Position numbers and translations under genes: made by a program | Assembly: GCA_902766365.1 (NCBI GenBank) | Contig: CACXDC010000047.1 | Coordinates: 1 to 35,980 of the forward strand | DNA: 35,980 nt | Direction of reading: 5' to 3' | DNA from: an uncultured Lachnospiraceae bacterium | Lineage (GTDB): Bacteria; Bacillota; Clostridia; Lachnospirales; Lachnospiraceae | Part shown: positions 16,925 to 24,561 of the stretch, one piece after another | How the letters are laid out: the number at the start of each line of letters is the position of its first letter | Numbering within the stretch: the stretch's first letter is position 1 | Notes under the pieces: model-generated | What the model was told of the DNA's origin: nothing | Databases searched by the model: none | Seen by the model: only the letters and a program-made list of their open reading frames with translations

Positions 16925-17215
16925 CTAACGTACCTTATCCATTTTGGCCTTGATCTTATCCATAGCATCCACAAAAACAAGGATCTCTGCCACTACCTCA
17001 TAAAGCTCCGGTGGGATCATTTCTCCGATTTCCAGTCTTGAAAGCGTTTCTGCCAGGGAATCATCCCTGTGAACCGGCACCTTCGACTCCTGTGCCTTTT
17101 CAATGATCCTCTCCGCCAGTGCGCCTTTTCCGGATGCAATGACCTTGGGAGCCTCTTCCGAAGGATCATAGGATAAGGCAATGGCCTGTTTTACTTTTTC
17201 TCTCTTTTCTTTCAC
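16925..17215 (-). CDS. Orphan FlhB/EscU C-terminal domain protein (YlqH type)
   Basis: The 96-residue protein matches only the cytoplasmic C-terminal domain of FlhB/EscU type III export-switch proteins, with AIALSYDP near residue 11 and the closing IPPELYEVVAEILVFV. The membrane part and the NPTH self-cleavage motif are absent; the sequence begins just after where NPTH would be. In Bacillus subtilis ylqH occupies the same place after ylqG. It is 11 nt downstream of a FliK-like gene, and in flagella FliK contacts FlhB to switch export substrates, so the two products may interact. Its function outside flagella is unknown. Confidence 0.9.
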   Translation of the reverse strand: MKEKREKVKQAIALSYDPSEEAPKVIASGKGALAERIIEKAQESKVPVHRDDSLAETLSRLEIGEMIPPELYEVVAEILVFVDAMDKIKAKMDKVR

Positions 17216-17226
17216 GGCTGCCTCCT

Positions 17227-18906
17227 CTAGGCCCTGGCATCAAAGGAGCTGCTGGAGATCAGAACCTTTTCCTTTGATGATACCTTTTTATCCCGGTCCA
17301 GCATTTCATCTATGGGATGCTGTGCCTTTTCCTTCTGCTCAAAAGATGCCTCCATGGAATATCCCCGCTTCACCAGTCTCTGGTTCAGTGTATCGATATT
17401 GGCTGCCACCAGATCCAGGGCTTTCTCATCTGACAGACAGAACTTCGTGGACACATGACTGTCTCTCAGGCTGACATGGATATCCACCTCACCAAGATGT
17501 TCGAGATCAAGATGCAGAAGCGCACTGACCTGTCCGTCTTTCTTCGCCAGATTCTTTTTATTGGTATAAACATAGAGCTCCCCTGTGGCTTCCTGTCCTG
17601 ACATCTTTAATGGAAGCTGCACATAGGTAAACATCTGGTTTAACTGATTCATAAATTCCACATTGGAAGAGAGATTCTGAAGTGACTGGGACAGTGCAGG
17701 ATTTTCCTTTGCCATTCCCTGCAGTGCCTGATTCATCCGGGAAAGCTGACTGTCCAGTCTCTCATAAAGCTTTTCCACCTGACCATCTTCTCCAACCTCA
17801 TCCGGCGTCAGAAGAAATTTCTCTGTCAGGCCCTTTTTCAGGTTTTCCAGAAACGCATTATCCTTAAGCAGTGTCAGGATACCATCCTTCTGCTCCGTAG
17901 ATAAACCATGATCCTTCATCAGCCTGCCAAGCTCTGTAAGAAGCTCCTTTGCCGGCAGTTCCCCTTTCAGATAAGCATTTATTATTTCTTCAGAAAATCC
18001 TGTTTTCTGCAGGGTATCTGAAAGTGCTGTTCCAAGACCATTCTCTCCTGCCTGTTCTGCCATGCCCGGCATAAACGGGATCTTTTCCTTCCCTGCCGCC
18101 TCTTCTGCCGTTTCCGGGAGTGCCGCCATTCCTTCTTCTGTAAGCACAGCTTCTTCCCCGGTCTGAATGCCTCCCTCTGTTCCTGTTCCATTTTCCTCTG
18201 CCTGTGCTTCCTGCACGGCAGGATCCGTGAGTACCGCTTTCAGAAACGTGAAAACATCCTCCGGATTTCCAGAAGAAGCAAGGAAAGAAAGCTGCTCTGC
18301 CACCTCTCCCATCAGTGTCCTTACACCTTCAGTGACCTGGCCTTCATAATTCTTATAGGCCTGAAGCTGCGTAATATTCTCTTCTGTCACCGGAAGCCCC
18401 ATCCTCGTCAGCTGTACCAGTGAAGTAATATCTGCATCCATATGGGCATTCACAGTACGGTACATGGAAGAAAGAGAATCCGGATCTAACTTCATGCCTT
18501 CCTTCATCATAGCTTCCACCATCTTCATGGTTTCTTCATTTCTGGGAAGCCCCGCAAGATCAAGTGCCTTTTCTGCCCCGGAGCCGGATGTCATATTTTC
18601 AAAAAGCGGACTTAATACTACCTTCATTCCACCAATCGACTTGATTCCAAAGGTAAGCTGCTGACCTGCCTCCACGTCCATGGCTAGTGACAGCCTTGCT
18701 CTGAGGAGCTGGTTTTTTCCTATGGCAAGAAGAATATCCTGTCCATCTGCCTCTATGACCTCTCCTGTCACCGACTGTCCGGGCATCTTGCCCTCCATCT
18801 CCTTCATGCCGTTTCTCAGTCCCTTTTCCAGTGTGGAAAAGGACATATCACGGCTGCTCTCCTGTATCTGCTGGTTTCCCTGTGTAAATAAAGAAGAAAG
18901 CCTCAT
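17227..18906 (-). CDS. FliK-like protein (YlqG position)
   Basis: The 559-residue protein has no membrane segment. The N-terminal half contains a small beta domain (about 36-95), the middle is acidic and low in complexity around 250-285 (Glu/Ala-rich), and the region from about 430 to 530 resembles the C-terminal domain of flagellar hook-length control protein FliK, with HLDLEHLGEVDIHVSLRDSH. The ATG at 18906 has GGAGG upstream. Placed between rnhB and the FlhB-like gene, it corresponds to ylqG of Bacillus subtilis. There are no flagellar genes nearby. Role unknown; a scaffold or export-related role is only an inference. Confidence 0.85.
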   Translation of the reverse strand: MRLSSLFTQGNQQIQESSRDMSFSTLEKGLRNGMKEMEGKMPGQSVTGEVIEADGQDILLAIGKNQLLRARLSLAMDVEAGQQLTFGIKSIGGMKVVLSPLFENMTSGSGAEKALDLAGLPRNEETMKMVEAMMKEGMKLDPDSLSSMYRTVNAHMDADITSLVQLTRMGLPVTEENITQLQAYKNYEGQVTEGVRTLMGEVAEQLSFLASSGNPEDVFTFLKAVLTDPAVQEAQAEENGTGTEGGIQTGEEAVLTEEGMAALPETAEEAAGKEKIPFMPGMAEQAGENGLGTALSDTLQKTGFSEEIINAYLKGELPAKELLTELGRLMKDHGLSTEQKDGILTLLKDNAFLENLKKGLTEKFLLTPDEVGEDGQVEKLYERLDSQLSRMNQALQGMAKENPALSQSLQNLSSNVEFMNQLNQMFTYVQLPLKMSGQEATGELYVYTNKKNLAKKDGQVSALLHLDLEHLGEVDIHVSLRDSHVSTKFCLSDEKALDLVAANIDTLNQRLVKRGYSMEASFEQKEKAQHPIDEMLDRDKKVSSKEKVLISSSSFDARA

Positions 18907-18914
18907 AATGCCTC

Positions 18915-19694
18915 CTATAGAAAGTTCTTGATAAAGCTCCTTCGATGGATCGGTGTCGGTCCAAGCTTCTGAATGGCCGCAATATGCTCTGCAGAGCCAT
19001 AGCCCTTATTGGATGCAAACCCATAGCCCGGATACGTCTTCTCATATTCTGTCATCAGTCTGTCCCTTGTTACCTTGGCAATGATGCTGGCCGCTGCTAT
19101 GGAAATGCTCTTGGCATCTCCTTTGATGATCGGCACCTGTCTGATCGTCACCCCCGGTATGGTCACTGCATCATTCAGAAGCAGATCCGGAGAAGGATCA
19201 AGCTCTCCGATCGCCATCCGCATAGCCTCATAGGTCGCCTGCAGGATATTGATCTCATCGATCCTTTGTGGTGTCACAAACCCAAGTCCGGTACTGACCG
19301 CCTTTTCCATGATCACCTCATAAAGCTCTTCTCTCTTTTTTTCGGATAACTGCTTGGAATCATTTAGATATAAAATATCACAGCTCTTTGGAAGGATTAC
19401 AGCTCCTGCAACTACAGGTCCGGCAAGCGGTCCTCTTCCTACCTCATCAATTCCGCAGATATAAGCATAGCTGTCATATTCCTTTTCAAAGCGCTTCATT
19501 TCTTCTGTACGCTTCAATTCTTTTTCATAGGCATCTATCTGCTTTCTGGCCTGTTCCACCAGCTTTTTTACGCCATTTCTCTCATCAGGTTCATAGGTTC
19601 TGATAAACTGCTCGTGATCCTTTAAAAAATCAGGCAGCCCCGGTAAACTGGCTGCCTGTAATTGTTTCTTTATCTCCGCAATGCTTTCGCTCAT
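18915..19694 (-). CDS. rnhB: Ribonuclease HII
   Basis: RNase HII cuts RNA in RNA-DNA hybrids and single ribonucleotides in DNA. The 259-residue protein has a coiled N-terminal extension (1-70) as in many Firmicute enzymes, then GIDEVGRGPLAGP at 81-93, giving catalytic D83 and E84, D175 in LLLND, and a further aspartate in TRDRLM. The ATG at 19694 has AGGAG 6 nt upstream. It is 11 nt after lepB and 8 nt before the FliK-like gene. Confidence 0.98.
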   Translation of the reverse strand: MSESIAEIKKQLQAASLPGLPDFLKDHEQFIRTYEPDERNGVKKLVEQARKQIDAYEKELKRTEEMKRFEKEYDSYAYICGIDEVGRGPLAGPVVAGAVILPKSCDILYLNDSKQLSEKKREELYEVIMEKAVSTGLGFVTPQRIDEINILQATYEAMRMAIGELDPSPDLLLNDAVTIPGVTIRQVPIIKGDAKSISIAAASIIAKVTRDRLMTEYEKTYPGYGFASNKGYGSAEHIAAIQKLGPTPIHRRSFIKNFL

Positions 19695-19705
19695 TGTCTG
19701 CTCCT

Positions 19706-20248
19706 TTACTGATGCCGGATGAGTCCCATCTGATCAAGAGGCCAGATCCGCATCCACGCTTTTCCTATGATCTCACTGCGATGGATATTTCCCACTACAG
19801 GATCCCTGCTGTCAGAACTGTTATTTCTGTTGTCACCCATGACAAAATATTCATCTTTTCCAAGTGTGATCGGTTCATAAGCCCGCCCCGGATCCAGAAT
19901 AACCTCTTTTCCATAATGCTCGTCAAGCTCCTCACCGTCAATGAAGATTGTACCATTCTCATCAATATAGACTGTTTCACCAGGAAGAGCGATGATCCGC
20001 TTGATATAATACGTCTTTTCCTCATATCGGAAAGGAAATACAATGATATCAAACCGTTCCGGATCTGAAAACCTGTAGGAAATCTTATCCACGATCAGAT
20101 TGTTTCCATCATGGAGTGTCGGCTCCATGGATGCACCGCTGACCTTCGTCCGCTGTCCTACATAGGTGACTACCAGAAATGTAAGGACAAGAACGATCAG
20201 TAAATAAATACTGGTACTGAGTATTTCTTTTAATGTATTGTTTTTCAC
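19706..20248 (-). CDS. lepB: Signal peptidase I (first copy)
   Basis: The membrane protease removes signal peptides from secreted proteins. From the GTG at 20248 the product has 180 residues, with one N-terminal membrane segment (about 10-32), the nucleophile S40 in SGASMEPTL, the general base K83 in YYIKRIIALPGE, and the C-terminal box GDNRNNSSDSRD. The start is chosen at 20248 because GGAGG is 7 nt upstream; a GTG two codons earlier has only 1 nt of spacing. Start and rbgA stop overlap as GTGA. A second, different copy lies at 21096-21677. Confidence 0.95.
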   Translation of the reverse strand: MKNNTLKEILSTSIYLLIVLVLTFLVVTYVGQRTKVSGASMEPTLHDGNNLIVDKISYRFSDPERFDIIVFPFRYEEKTYYIKRIIALPGETVYIDENGTIFIDGEELDEHYGKEVILDPGRAYEPITLGKDEYFVMGDNRNNSSDSRDPVVGNIHRSEIIGKAWMRIWPLDQMGLIRHQ

Positions 20249-21096
20249 TTCCACTCCTCCGGACGCTCCAGCGTGATCCTGCCAAGTCTGCCGCCTCTGA
20301 AATCATCTACGATGATCCTTGACGCTCTCAGAAGATCCGGTTCTTCACCTTTCAGAAAACACTTTCTCTGAATACTGATCTCCCTTAACATGGCATAAGC
20401 ATCCTCTGATTCCTCTGCTTCATATCGTTCACGGATCTTACCCGGATAATGCTTCTGCAGATAAGTAAGGATGGCAACTGCCAGCTCATCCGCATGAAGG
20501 ATCTCATCATTGATAGAGCCGATCATGGCAAGCTTTTCACCTACCTCCTGATTCTCAAATCTCGGCCAGAGAATCCCCGGTGTGTCCAGAAGCTCCAGAT
20601 TCTGATTCAGCCTGATCCACTGCTTTCCCTTGGTCACACCTGGCTTATTTCCAGTCTTGGTGCATCCCTTCCCGGCAAAGGCATTGATAAAGGTAGATTT
20701 CCCAACGTTGGGAATCCCGACAACCATAGCCCTGATCGGTCTGTTCTTAATTCCCCTTCTTCTGTCTCTTTCGATCTTCTCCTTACAGGCCTCCTGTACC
20801 AGTCCCTGCACGGCACGTACACCGGCTCCTGTCCTTGCATTGATCTCAAGCACATGGAACCCCTTTTTCTTAAAATATTCCGTCCATGCTGTATTACCTG
20901 CCGGATCTGCAAGATCCGCCTTGTTCAGCAGGATCACCCTTGATTTGTTTCCTGCCAGGGAATCAATGTCCGGATTCTTACTGCTCATGGGCGTTCTGGC
21001 ATCCACCAGCTCGATCACAAGATCGATCAGTTTTATATTTTCCTGCATCATCCGGACGGCCTTTGTCATATGCCCCGGATACCACTGATAATTCAT
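20245..21096 (-). CDS. rbgA: Ribosome biogenesis GTPase RbgA (YlqF)
   Basis: RbgA promotes late assembly of the 50S subunit. The 283-residue protein shows the circular permutation typical of the family: NKAD (58-61) comes before the P loop GIPNVGKST (127-135) and DTPG (171-174). The N-terminal WYPGHM motif at 5-10 is present and a helical C-terminal domain follows. Its ATG overlaps the stop of the second lepB gene by one base (TAATG), and its stop overlaps the first lepB start by 4 nt, so three genes are translationally coupled. Confidence 0.98.
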   Translation of the reverse strand: MNYQWYPGHMTKAVRMMQENIKLIDLVIELVDARTPMSSKNPDIDSLAGNKSRVILLNKADLADPAGNTAWTEYFKKKGFHVLEINARTGAGVRAVQGLVQEACKEKIERDRRRGIKNRPIRAMVVGIPNVGKSTFINAFAGKGCTKTGNKPGVTKGKQWIRLNQNLELLDTPGILWPRFENQEVGEKLAMIGSINDEILHADELAVAILTYLQKHYPGKIRERYEAEESEDAYAMLREISIQRKCFLKGEEPDLLRASRIIVDDFRGGRLGRITLERPEEWK

Positions 21097-21677
21097 TAAT
21101 TTACAAACCCTGTTCCTTCCTCATCACAGGAAAGATGGAACCATGCTTTTCCTGCGATCGTGTCCTTCTTTACTGCTCCTATATTACCGGATCTGCTGTC
21201 TTCACTCATATTCCGGTTGTCACCAAGGACAAAATATTCATCACTGCCAAGCTGTACCTCATTCCCGGCAATCCCATAATCTGCCATCTTATCATATTCA
21301 TCTTCCGGAAGTCTCTCTCCATTGATATATACATATCCATCTATGATCTGTACCTTCTCTCCCGGTAATCCCACGATCCGTTTCAGATAATAATGGGAAT
21401 TCTGATTGCCGTTTGGCAGAAATGCTATCACATCTCCTCTTTTCGGTGATGTGATCTTATAAACAAAACGATTGATCAGTACTTCCTGTCCATTATACAG
21501 GGCGGGTTCCATGGAAACTCCAACCATACTGATCTTCATGCCAACAGAAAATACCAGTACAAAAGCAAGTAAGACTGCCACTCCGCAATAAAACAGTGTG
21601 GAAAGGATCTCATGGATCGTAGATTTGTTAATTTTCTTTTCCTTTTCATAAAAGGTCAATCCCTTTTTCCTTGCCAT
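21096..21677 (-). CDS. lepB: Signal peptidase I (second copy)
   Basis: From the ATG at 21677 the protein has 193 residues, with a membrane segment at about 25-47, nucleophile S55 in VGVSMEPAL, general base K99 in YYLKRIVGLPGE and the box GDNRNMSEDSRS. An ATG at 21698 is in frame but has no ribosome binding site; GGGAGG lies 8 nt before 21677. It resembles the other lepB in layout but differs in much of its sequence, so a recent duplication is unlikely. It is the first gene of the run leading to pgeF. No convincing promoter was found in the 75 nt between the rplS terminator and this start. Confidence 0.95.
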   Translation of the reverse strand: MARKKGLTFYEKEKKINKSTIHEILSTLFYCGVAVLLAFVLVFSVGMKISMVGVSMEPALYNGQEVLINRFVYKITSPKRGDVIAFLPNGNQNSHYYLKRIVGLPGEKVQIIDGYVYINGERLPEDEYDKMADYGIAGNEVQLGSDEYFVLGDNRNMSEDSRSGNIGAVKKDTIAGKAWFHLSCDEEGTGFVN

Positions 21678-21751
21678 GCCATTTTCCTCCCTGGCCATTA
21701 CAGATTATTTTAACATACATCAAAAGATAAAGAAAGAGTAATTTCCTATGA

Positions 21752-21786
21752 CAAAAAAAAGACAGCCACCATATAGCAGCTGTCTT
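21752..21786 (-). terminator. Rho-independent terminator after rplS
   Basis: On the minus strand AAGACAGC and GCTGTCTT form an 8-bp stem around a 12-nt loop, followed by a run of eight T. It begins 15 bases after the rplS stop and ends the rplS transcript. Confidence 0.9.
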
Positions 21787-21800
21787 TCTGAAAGCTCTTC

Positions 21801-22148
21801 TTATTTAACGATCTCTTTAACCTTTGCCTTCTTACCAACACGATCTCTTAAGTAGTTCAGTTTAGCTCTTCTTACTTTACCCTTACGAACAACTTCAATC
21901 TTCTCTACATTAGGAGAATGTACCGGCCATGTCTTCTCTACGCCTACGCCATTGGAAGACTTTCTTACTGTGAAGGTCTCTCTTGCGCCGGTTCCCTGTC
22001 TCTTCAGAACAGTTCCTTCGAAGATCTGGATTCTTTCATGGTTACCTTCTCTGATCTTACCGTGTACTCTTACAGTATCACCTACGTTGAATTCTGCTAC
22101 TTCAGCCTTTAACTGAGCATCTTCAATGTTCTTGATAATTTCGTTCAT
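21801..22148 (-). CDS. rplS: Ribosomal protein bL19
   Basis: The 115-residue basic protein sits at the interface of the two ribosomal subunits. It shows the family stretches [16 protein letters not shown] and [21 protein letters not shown] and the closing [17 protein letters not shown]. Length is normal. GGAGG precedes the ATG at the right distance. Unlike in Bacillus subtilis, where it is cotranscribed with trmD, here it seems to form its own unit with a candidate promoter at 22224-22252 and a terminator at 21752-21786. Confidence 0.99.
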   Translation of the reverse strand: MNEIIKNIEDAQLKAEVAEFNVGDTVRVHGKIREGNHERIQIFEGTVLKRQGTGARETFTVRKSSNGVGVEKTWPVHSPNVEKIEVVRKGKVRRAKLNYLRDRVGKKAKVKEIVK

Positions 22149-22252
22149 ATTTGCCTCCTTGAATCAACTGGATGTTCTTAATACCTTGGTAACAGAGGAC
22201 CATCTCATTTTTGCAACGTTAATAATTTACCATATAACCTGCATAAATGCAA
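22149..22252 (-). promoter_or_regulatory. Candidate rplS promoter and leader
   Basis: TTGCAT (22252-22247) and TAAATT (22229-22224) stand 17 bp apart on the minus strand; the match to consensus is moderate. The leader of about 70 nt before rplS contains CCTC, which could pair with part of the GGAGG site. An L19 leader regulatory RNA is known in Firmicutes at this place, but I cannot confirm its consensus structure here. The rest of the gap up to trmD (22253-22350) shows no gene and no clear terminator. Confidence 0.4.
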
Positions 22253-22350
22253 GCACTTTTTCAGTTTTCTTGGGTTTTCTTATCCTTTTTTCCTGTCAGC
22301 CCACATCCCAGCTCATATTACTCCCTTTTGCTGCCTGTTTTCCGGGCTGT

Positions 22351-23271
22351 TTAGGAGCCTTCCTCCAGGGCTTTCTTCCTTTCTTCTTTCAGGAGCTTTC
22401 TTCTGAGCCGTTCTTCCTTTTTTGCCTTTTTCACGAAATACTCCTGATGGGACTCTGCCCAGCTCTCATAAAGCTCCGGTCTGACCTCTTTTGTTTTTGC
22501 AAGGGATTTTTCAAGCCGCCATTCCTCTACCTTCGCATGATCTCCTGACAGCAGTATCTCCGGTACGCTCTCCCCTTCCCAGACCTCCGGCCTTGTATAC
22601 TGGGGATATTCAAGCAGCCCATCGTCAAAGCTTTCTGTCTGAGCGGATTCTTCATTACCAAGAACTCCTGGCACATTTCTGGCTATCGCATCCATCATGA
22701 CCATCGCAGGCAATTCTCCGCCGGTCAACACATAATCACCAATAGAAACATAATCTGTCACGATCCGTTTCAGAACTCTTTCATCAATTCCTTCATAATG
22801 CCCACAAAGAAAGATCAGATCCTCTTCCTTTGCCAGCTCCCTTGCCATCTGCTGGGAGAAAACCTGTCCTGTAGGGGTTAAATAAATGACCCTGACCCTT
22901 TTCTGTTCCGATGCCTGCTCATTCCTTTCAGGTTCCTGATCTCCCGGCTGTGCATCCCTCTCAGGTTCCGTATTTCCCGGCTGTGCGTCTCTCCCGGATT
23001 CAGAGCCTTCCAGCACTGCAGTCTCTCTTCTTGCCTGTATGCCTTCCACTACTGCCTGACAGGCATCATAGACAGGCTGTGCCTGCATCAGCATACCGGC
23101 ACCGCCTCCATAGGGATAATCATCCACCTTTTTATGTCTGCTCTTTGTGTAATCACGGATATTGACTGCCTCCAGTGAAAGGATCCCCTTTTCAGCAGCC
23201 CGTCCGAGAATACTGGTCGCAAATCCGTCCCGGATCATATCCGGGAATAATGTCAGTACATGAAAAAACAT
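22351..23271 (-). CDS. trmD: tRNA (guanine-37-N1)-methyltransferase with repeat-bearing insertion
   Basis: TrmD methylates G37 of tRNAs reading codons with initial C or purine pairs, preventing frameshifts. The 306-residue protein has the SPOUT knot sequence LCGHYEGIDERV at about 155-166 and SIGDYVLTGGE at 176-186. It is about 60 residues longer than usual: an insertion at roughly 78-125, rich in Glu, Gln, Arg and Pro and made of repeated RDAQPG units, separates two halves of the catalytic domain, and a charged tail (275-306) ends it. The start at 23271 (GAGG 5 nt upstream, 7 nt after the rimM stop) is preferred to an in-frame ATG at 23301 inside rimM. Confidence 0.97.
   Translation of the reverse strand: MFFHVLTLFPDMIRDGFATSILGRAAEKGILSLEAVNIRDYTKSRHKKVDDYPYGGGAGMLMQAQPVYDACQAVVEGIQARRETAVLEGSESGRDAQPGNTEPERDAQPGDQEPERNEQASEQKRVRVIYLTPTGQVFSQQMARELAKEEDLIFLCGHYEGIDERVLKRIVTDYVSIGDYVLTGGELPAMVMMDAIARNVPGVLGNEESAQTESFDDGLLEYPQYTRPEVWEGESVPEILLSGDHAKVEEWRLEKSLAKTKEVRPELYESWAESHQEYFVKKAKKEERLRRKLLKEERKKALEEGS
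22929..22994 (-). repeat. Two tandem 33-bp units inside trmD
   Basis: Units 22929-22961 and 22962-22994 match at about 27 of 33 positions. The length is a multiple of three and the units encode the repeated 11-residue pattern with RDAQPG and EPER in the TrmD insertion. This suggests growth of the insertion by tandem duplication. Confidence 0.8.
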
Positions 23272-23278
23272 AGCTGCC

Positions 23279-23797
23279 TCACTTTTCTGAAAGAAGGCCA
23301 TCCAGTAAGTGTACCTTCATAAAACCCTGTTCCACATCTACCTGCAGGATACAGTCTTTGATCGCCGGGATCAGCACTTCCTTTCCTGTATTCTGATCTG
23401 TTATGATATAGACATCATTGGCACCAGTTTCCAGTACATCCTTTAATGTTCCCTGAAAGGTTCCATCTTCATTTTCAACAGAAAGTCCGATAAGGTCAGC
23501 GATAAAATACTCATCCTTCTTCAGCTTCACTGCATTCTCCCTTGTCACATAAAGGCTTTTTCCCCGGTATCTTTCGATATCGTTGATATTGTCGATCCCC
23601 TTGAATTTCAGGATCACAAACTGTTTGAAGAATTTTACGCCTTCTATGGTAAGGGGAATCTTCTCCTTACCGGTATCCAGCAGCACTTCCTTCAGCTTTT
23701 TAAATCTATTCACATCATCTGTTGTCGGAAATACTTTCACTTCCCCACGGATCCCGTGAGTCGAAGAAATAATGCCGACCTGCAGAATATTTTCCAT
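23279..23797 (-). CDS. rimM: 16S rRNA processing protein RimM
   Basis: RimM binds ribosomal protein uS19 and helps mature the 30S head. The 172-residue protein has the N-terminal barrel with [22 protein letters not shown] and the C-terminal PRC-barrel with [17 protein letters not shown] and NDVYIIT. The ATG at 23797 has GGAG 6 nt upstream and gives the usual N-terminus; an in-frame ATG at 23809 is less well supported. The frame stays open for a further 40 or so codons upstream through the 39-bp tandem repeat but has no ATG there. It is followed by trmD after 7 nt. Confidence 0.97.
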   Translation of the reverse strand: MENILQVGIISSTHGIRGEVKVFPTTDDVNRFKKLKEVLLDTGKEKIPLTIEGVKFFKQFVILKFKGIDNINDIERYRGKSLYVTRENAVKLKKDEYFIADLIGLSVENEDGTFQGTLKDVLETGANDVYIITDQNTGKEVLIPAIKDCILQVDVEQGFMKVHLLDGLLSEK

Positions 23798-23823
23798 TTT
23801 CTTCTCCATTCCTGTGCCATGGT

Positions 23824-23901
23824 CCGGTCTTACAGTCTCTGTTTCATTTAAGATGCCTCTGCCCGGTCTTACAGTCTCTGTTTCATTTAAAATGCTTCTG
23901 C
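23824..23901 (-). repeat. 39-bp tandem duplication upstream of rimM
   Basis: Units 23824-23862 and 23863-23901 differ at two positions (37 of 39 identical). The pair lies in the 198-base gap between khpA and rimM, where Bacillus subtilis has ylqD. The unit length is 13 codons and one minus-strand frame, the frame of rimM, is open through both units. In another frame each unit contains an ATG followed by four codons and a stop. Confidence 0.9.
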
Positions 23902-23954
23902 GGAGGATTCCGTTTCCTGACAGCGCATCCGTCCAGAGTTTTCACCTGTCTGTG

Positions 23955-23984
23955 TAAAAAAGGGAGTCCCGTGCGGGCTCCCCT
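23955..23984 (-). terminator. Terminator after khpA
   Basis: On the minus strand GGGAG, CCC, a GCAC loop, GGG, one bulged A and CTCCC form a strong stem, followed by six T. It starts about 12 bases after the khpA stop and would limit transcription into rimM-trmD. No convincing promoter for rimM was found after it, so partial read-through is likely. Confidence 0.85.
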
Positions 23985-23995
23985 TCTCATACACA

Positions 23996-24223
23996 TTAGA
24001 CGATTTCCACGTCAACTTTCTTGTTTTCCTTTGATGATGCAGCTTTCACTACAGAACGGATAGCCTTTGCGATCCTGCCCTGCTTACCGATCACCTTTCC
24101 CATATCAGTTGCAGCTACATGGAGTTCAAGTGTAACATGCTTACCCTCTTCCTTCTCTGTCACTGTAACCTCTTCCGGATGTTCAACAAGCGCTTTTGCA
24201 ATTACTTCAACTAATTCTTTCAT
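23996..24223 (-). CDS. khpA: KH-domain RNA-binding protein KhpA (YlqC)
   Basis: The 75-residue protein is a single small KH domain with the GxxG loop as GKQG at 46-49 within MGKVIGKQGRIAKAI. KhpA proteins bind RNA, often with KhpB, and affect cell division and envelope growth in several Firmicutes. Position after rpsP is conserved. GGAGG lies 7 nt before the ATG; 29 nt separate it from rpsP. Confidence 0.97.
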   Translation of the reverse strand: MKELVEVIAKALVEHPEEVTVTEKEEGKHVTLELHVAATDMGKVIGKQGRIAKAIRSVVKAASSKENKKVDVEIV

Positions 24224-24252
24224 AGTCTACCTCCAAAGGCCGCCAACAATTC

Positions 24253-24498
24253 CTACTTTTCAATACCTGCCTGCTTGAAAATTCTGCTGACAACTTCTGT
24301 AGGCTGTGCACCATTTGCGAGCCACTTCTTTGCAAGCTCTTCGTTTACCTTGAAAGTACTGGGGTCTGTGTTAGGATCATAAGTACCGATCTCTTCGATA
24401 CATCTTCCATCTCTGGGGGATCTGGAGTCTGCTACTACGATTCTATAAAAAGGAGCTTTCTTCTGACCCATTCTTCTTAATCTGATTTTTACTGCCAT
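24253..24498 (-). CDS. rpsP: Ribosomal protein bS16
   Basis: The 81-residue protein begins [19 protein letters not shown] and continues with [12 protein letters not shown], both diagnostic of bS16, a 30S assembly protein. Length is normal. GGAGGTG lies 7 to 8 nt before the ATG. It follows ffh after 63 nt, a gap that contains a short perfect inverted repeat. Confidence 0.99.
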   Translation of the reverse strand: MAVKIRLRRMGQKKAPFYRIVVADSRSPRDGRCIEEIGTYDPNTDPSTFKVNEELAKKWLANGAQPTEVVSRIFKQAGIEK

Positions 24499-24529
24499 GT
24501 TTTTTCACCTCCGAAAAATTTTGTTTATA

Positions 24530-24547
24530 TTTGAATTGAAATTCAAA
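24530..24547. repeat. Short perfect inverted repeat between ffh and rpsP
   Basis: On the minus strand TTTGAATT and AATTCAAA are separated by TC, giving an 18-base near-palindrome in the leader of rpsP. The loop is too short for a stable hairpin, and no promoter hexamers were found at proper spacing around it. It could be a protein-binding site or chance in an A+T-rich gap. Confidence 0.4.
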
Positions 24548-24561
24548 ACACTGTCATGTCC

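Noticed and set aside
22262..22345. Terminator after trmD
   Set aside because: CAGCCC and GGGCTG can pair but the loop is about 45 nt and no T run follows.
23272..23301. Longer trmD start at 23301
   Set aside because: It lies inside rimM, adds residues foreign to TrmD, and a better site (GAGG before 23271) exists.
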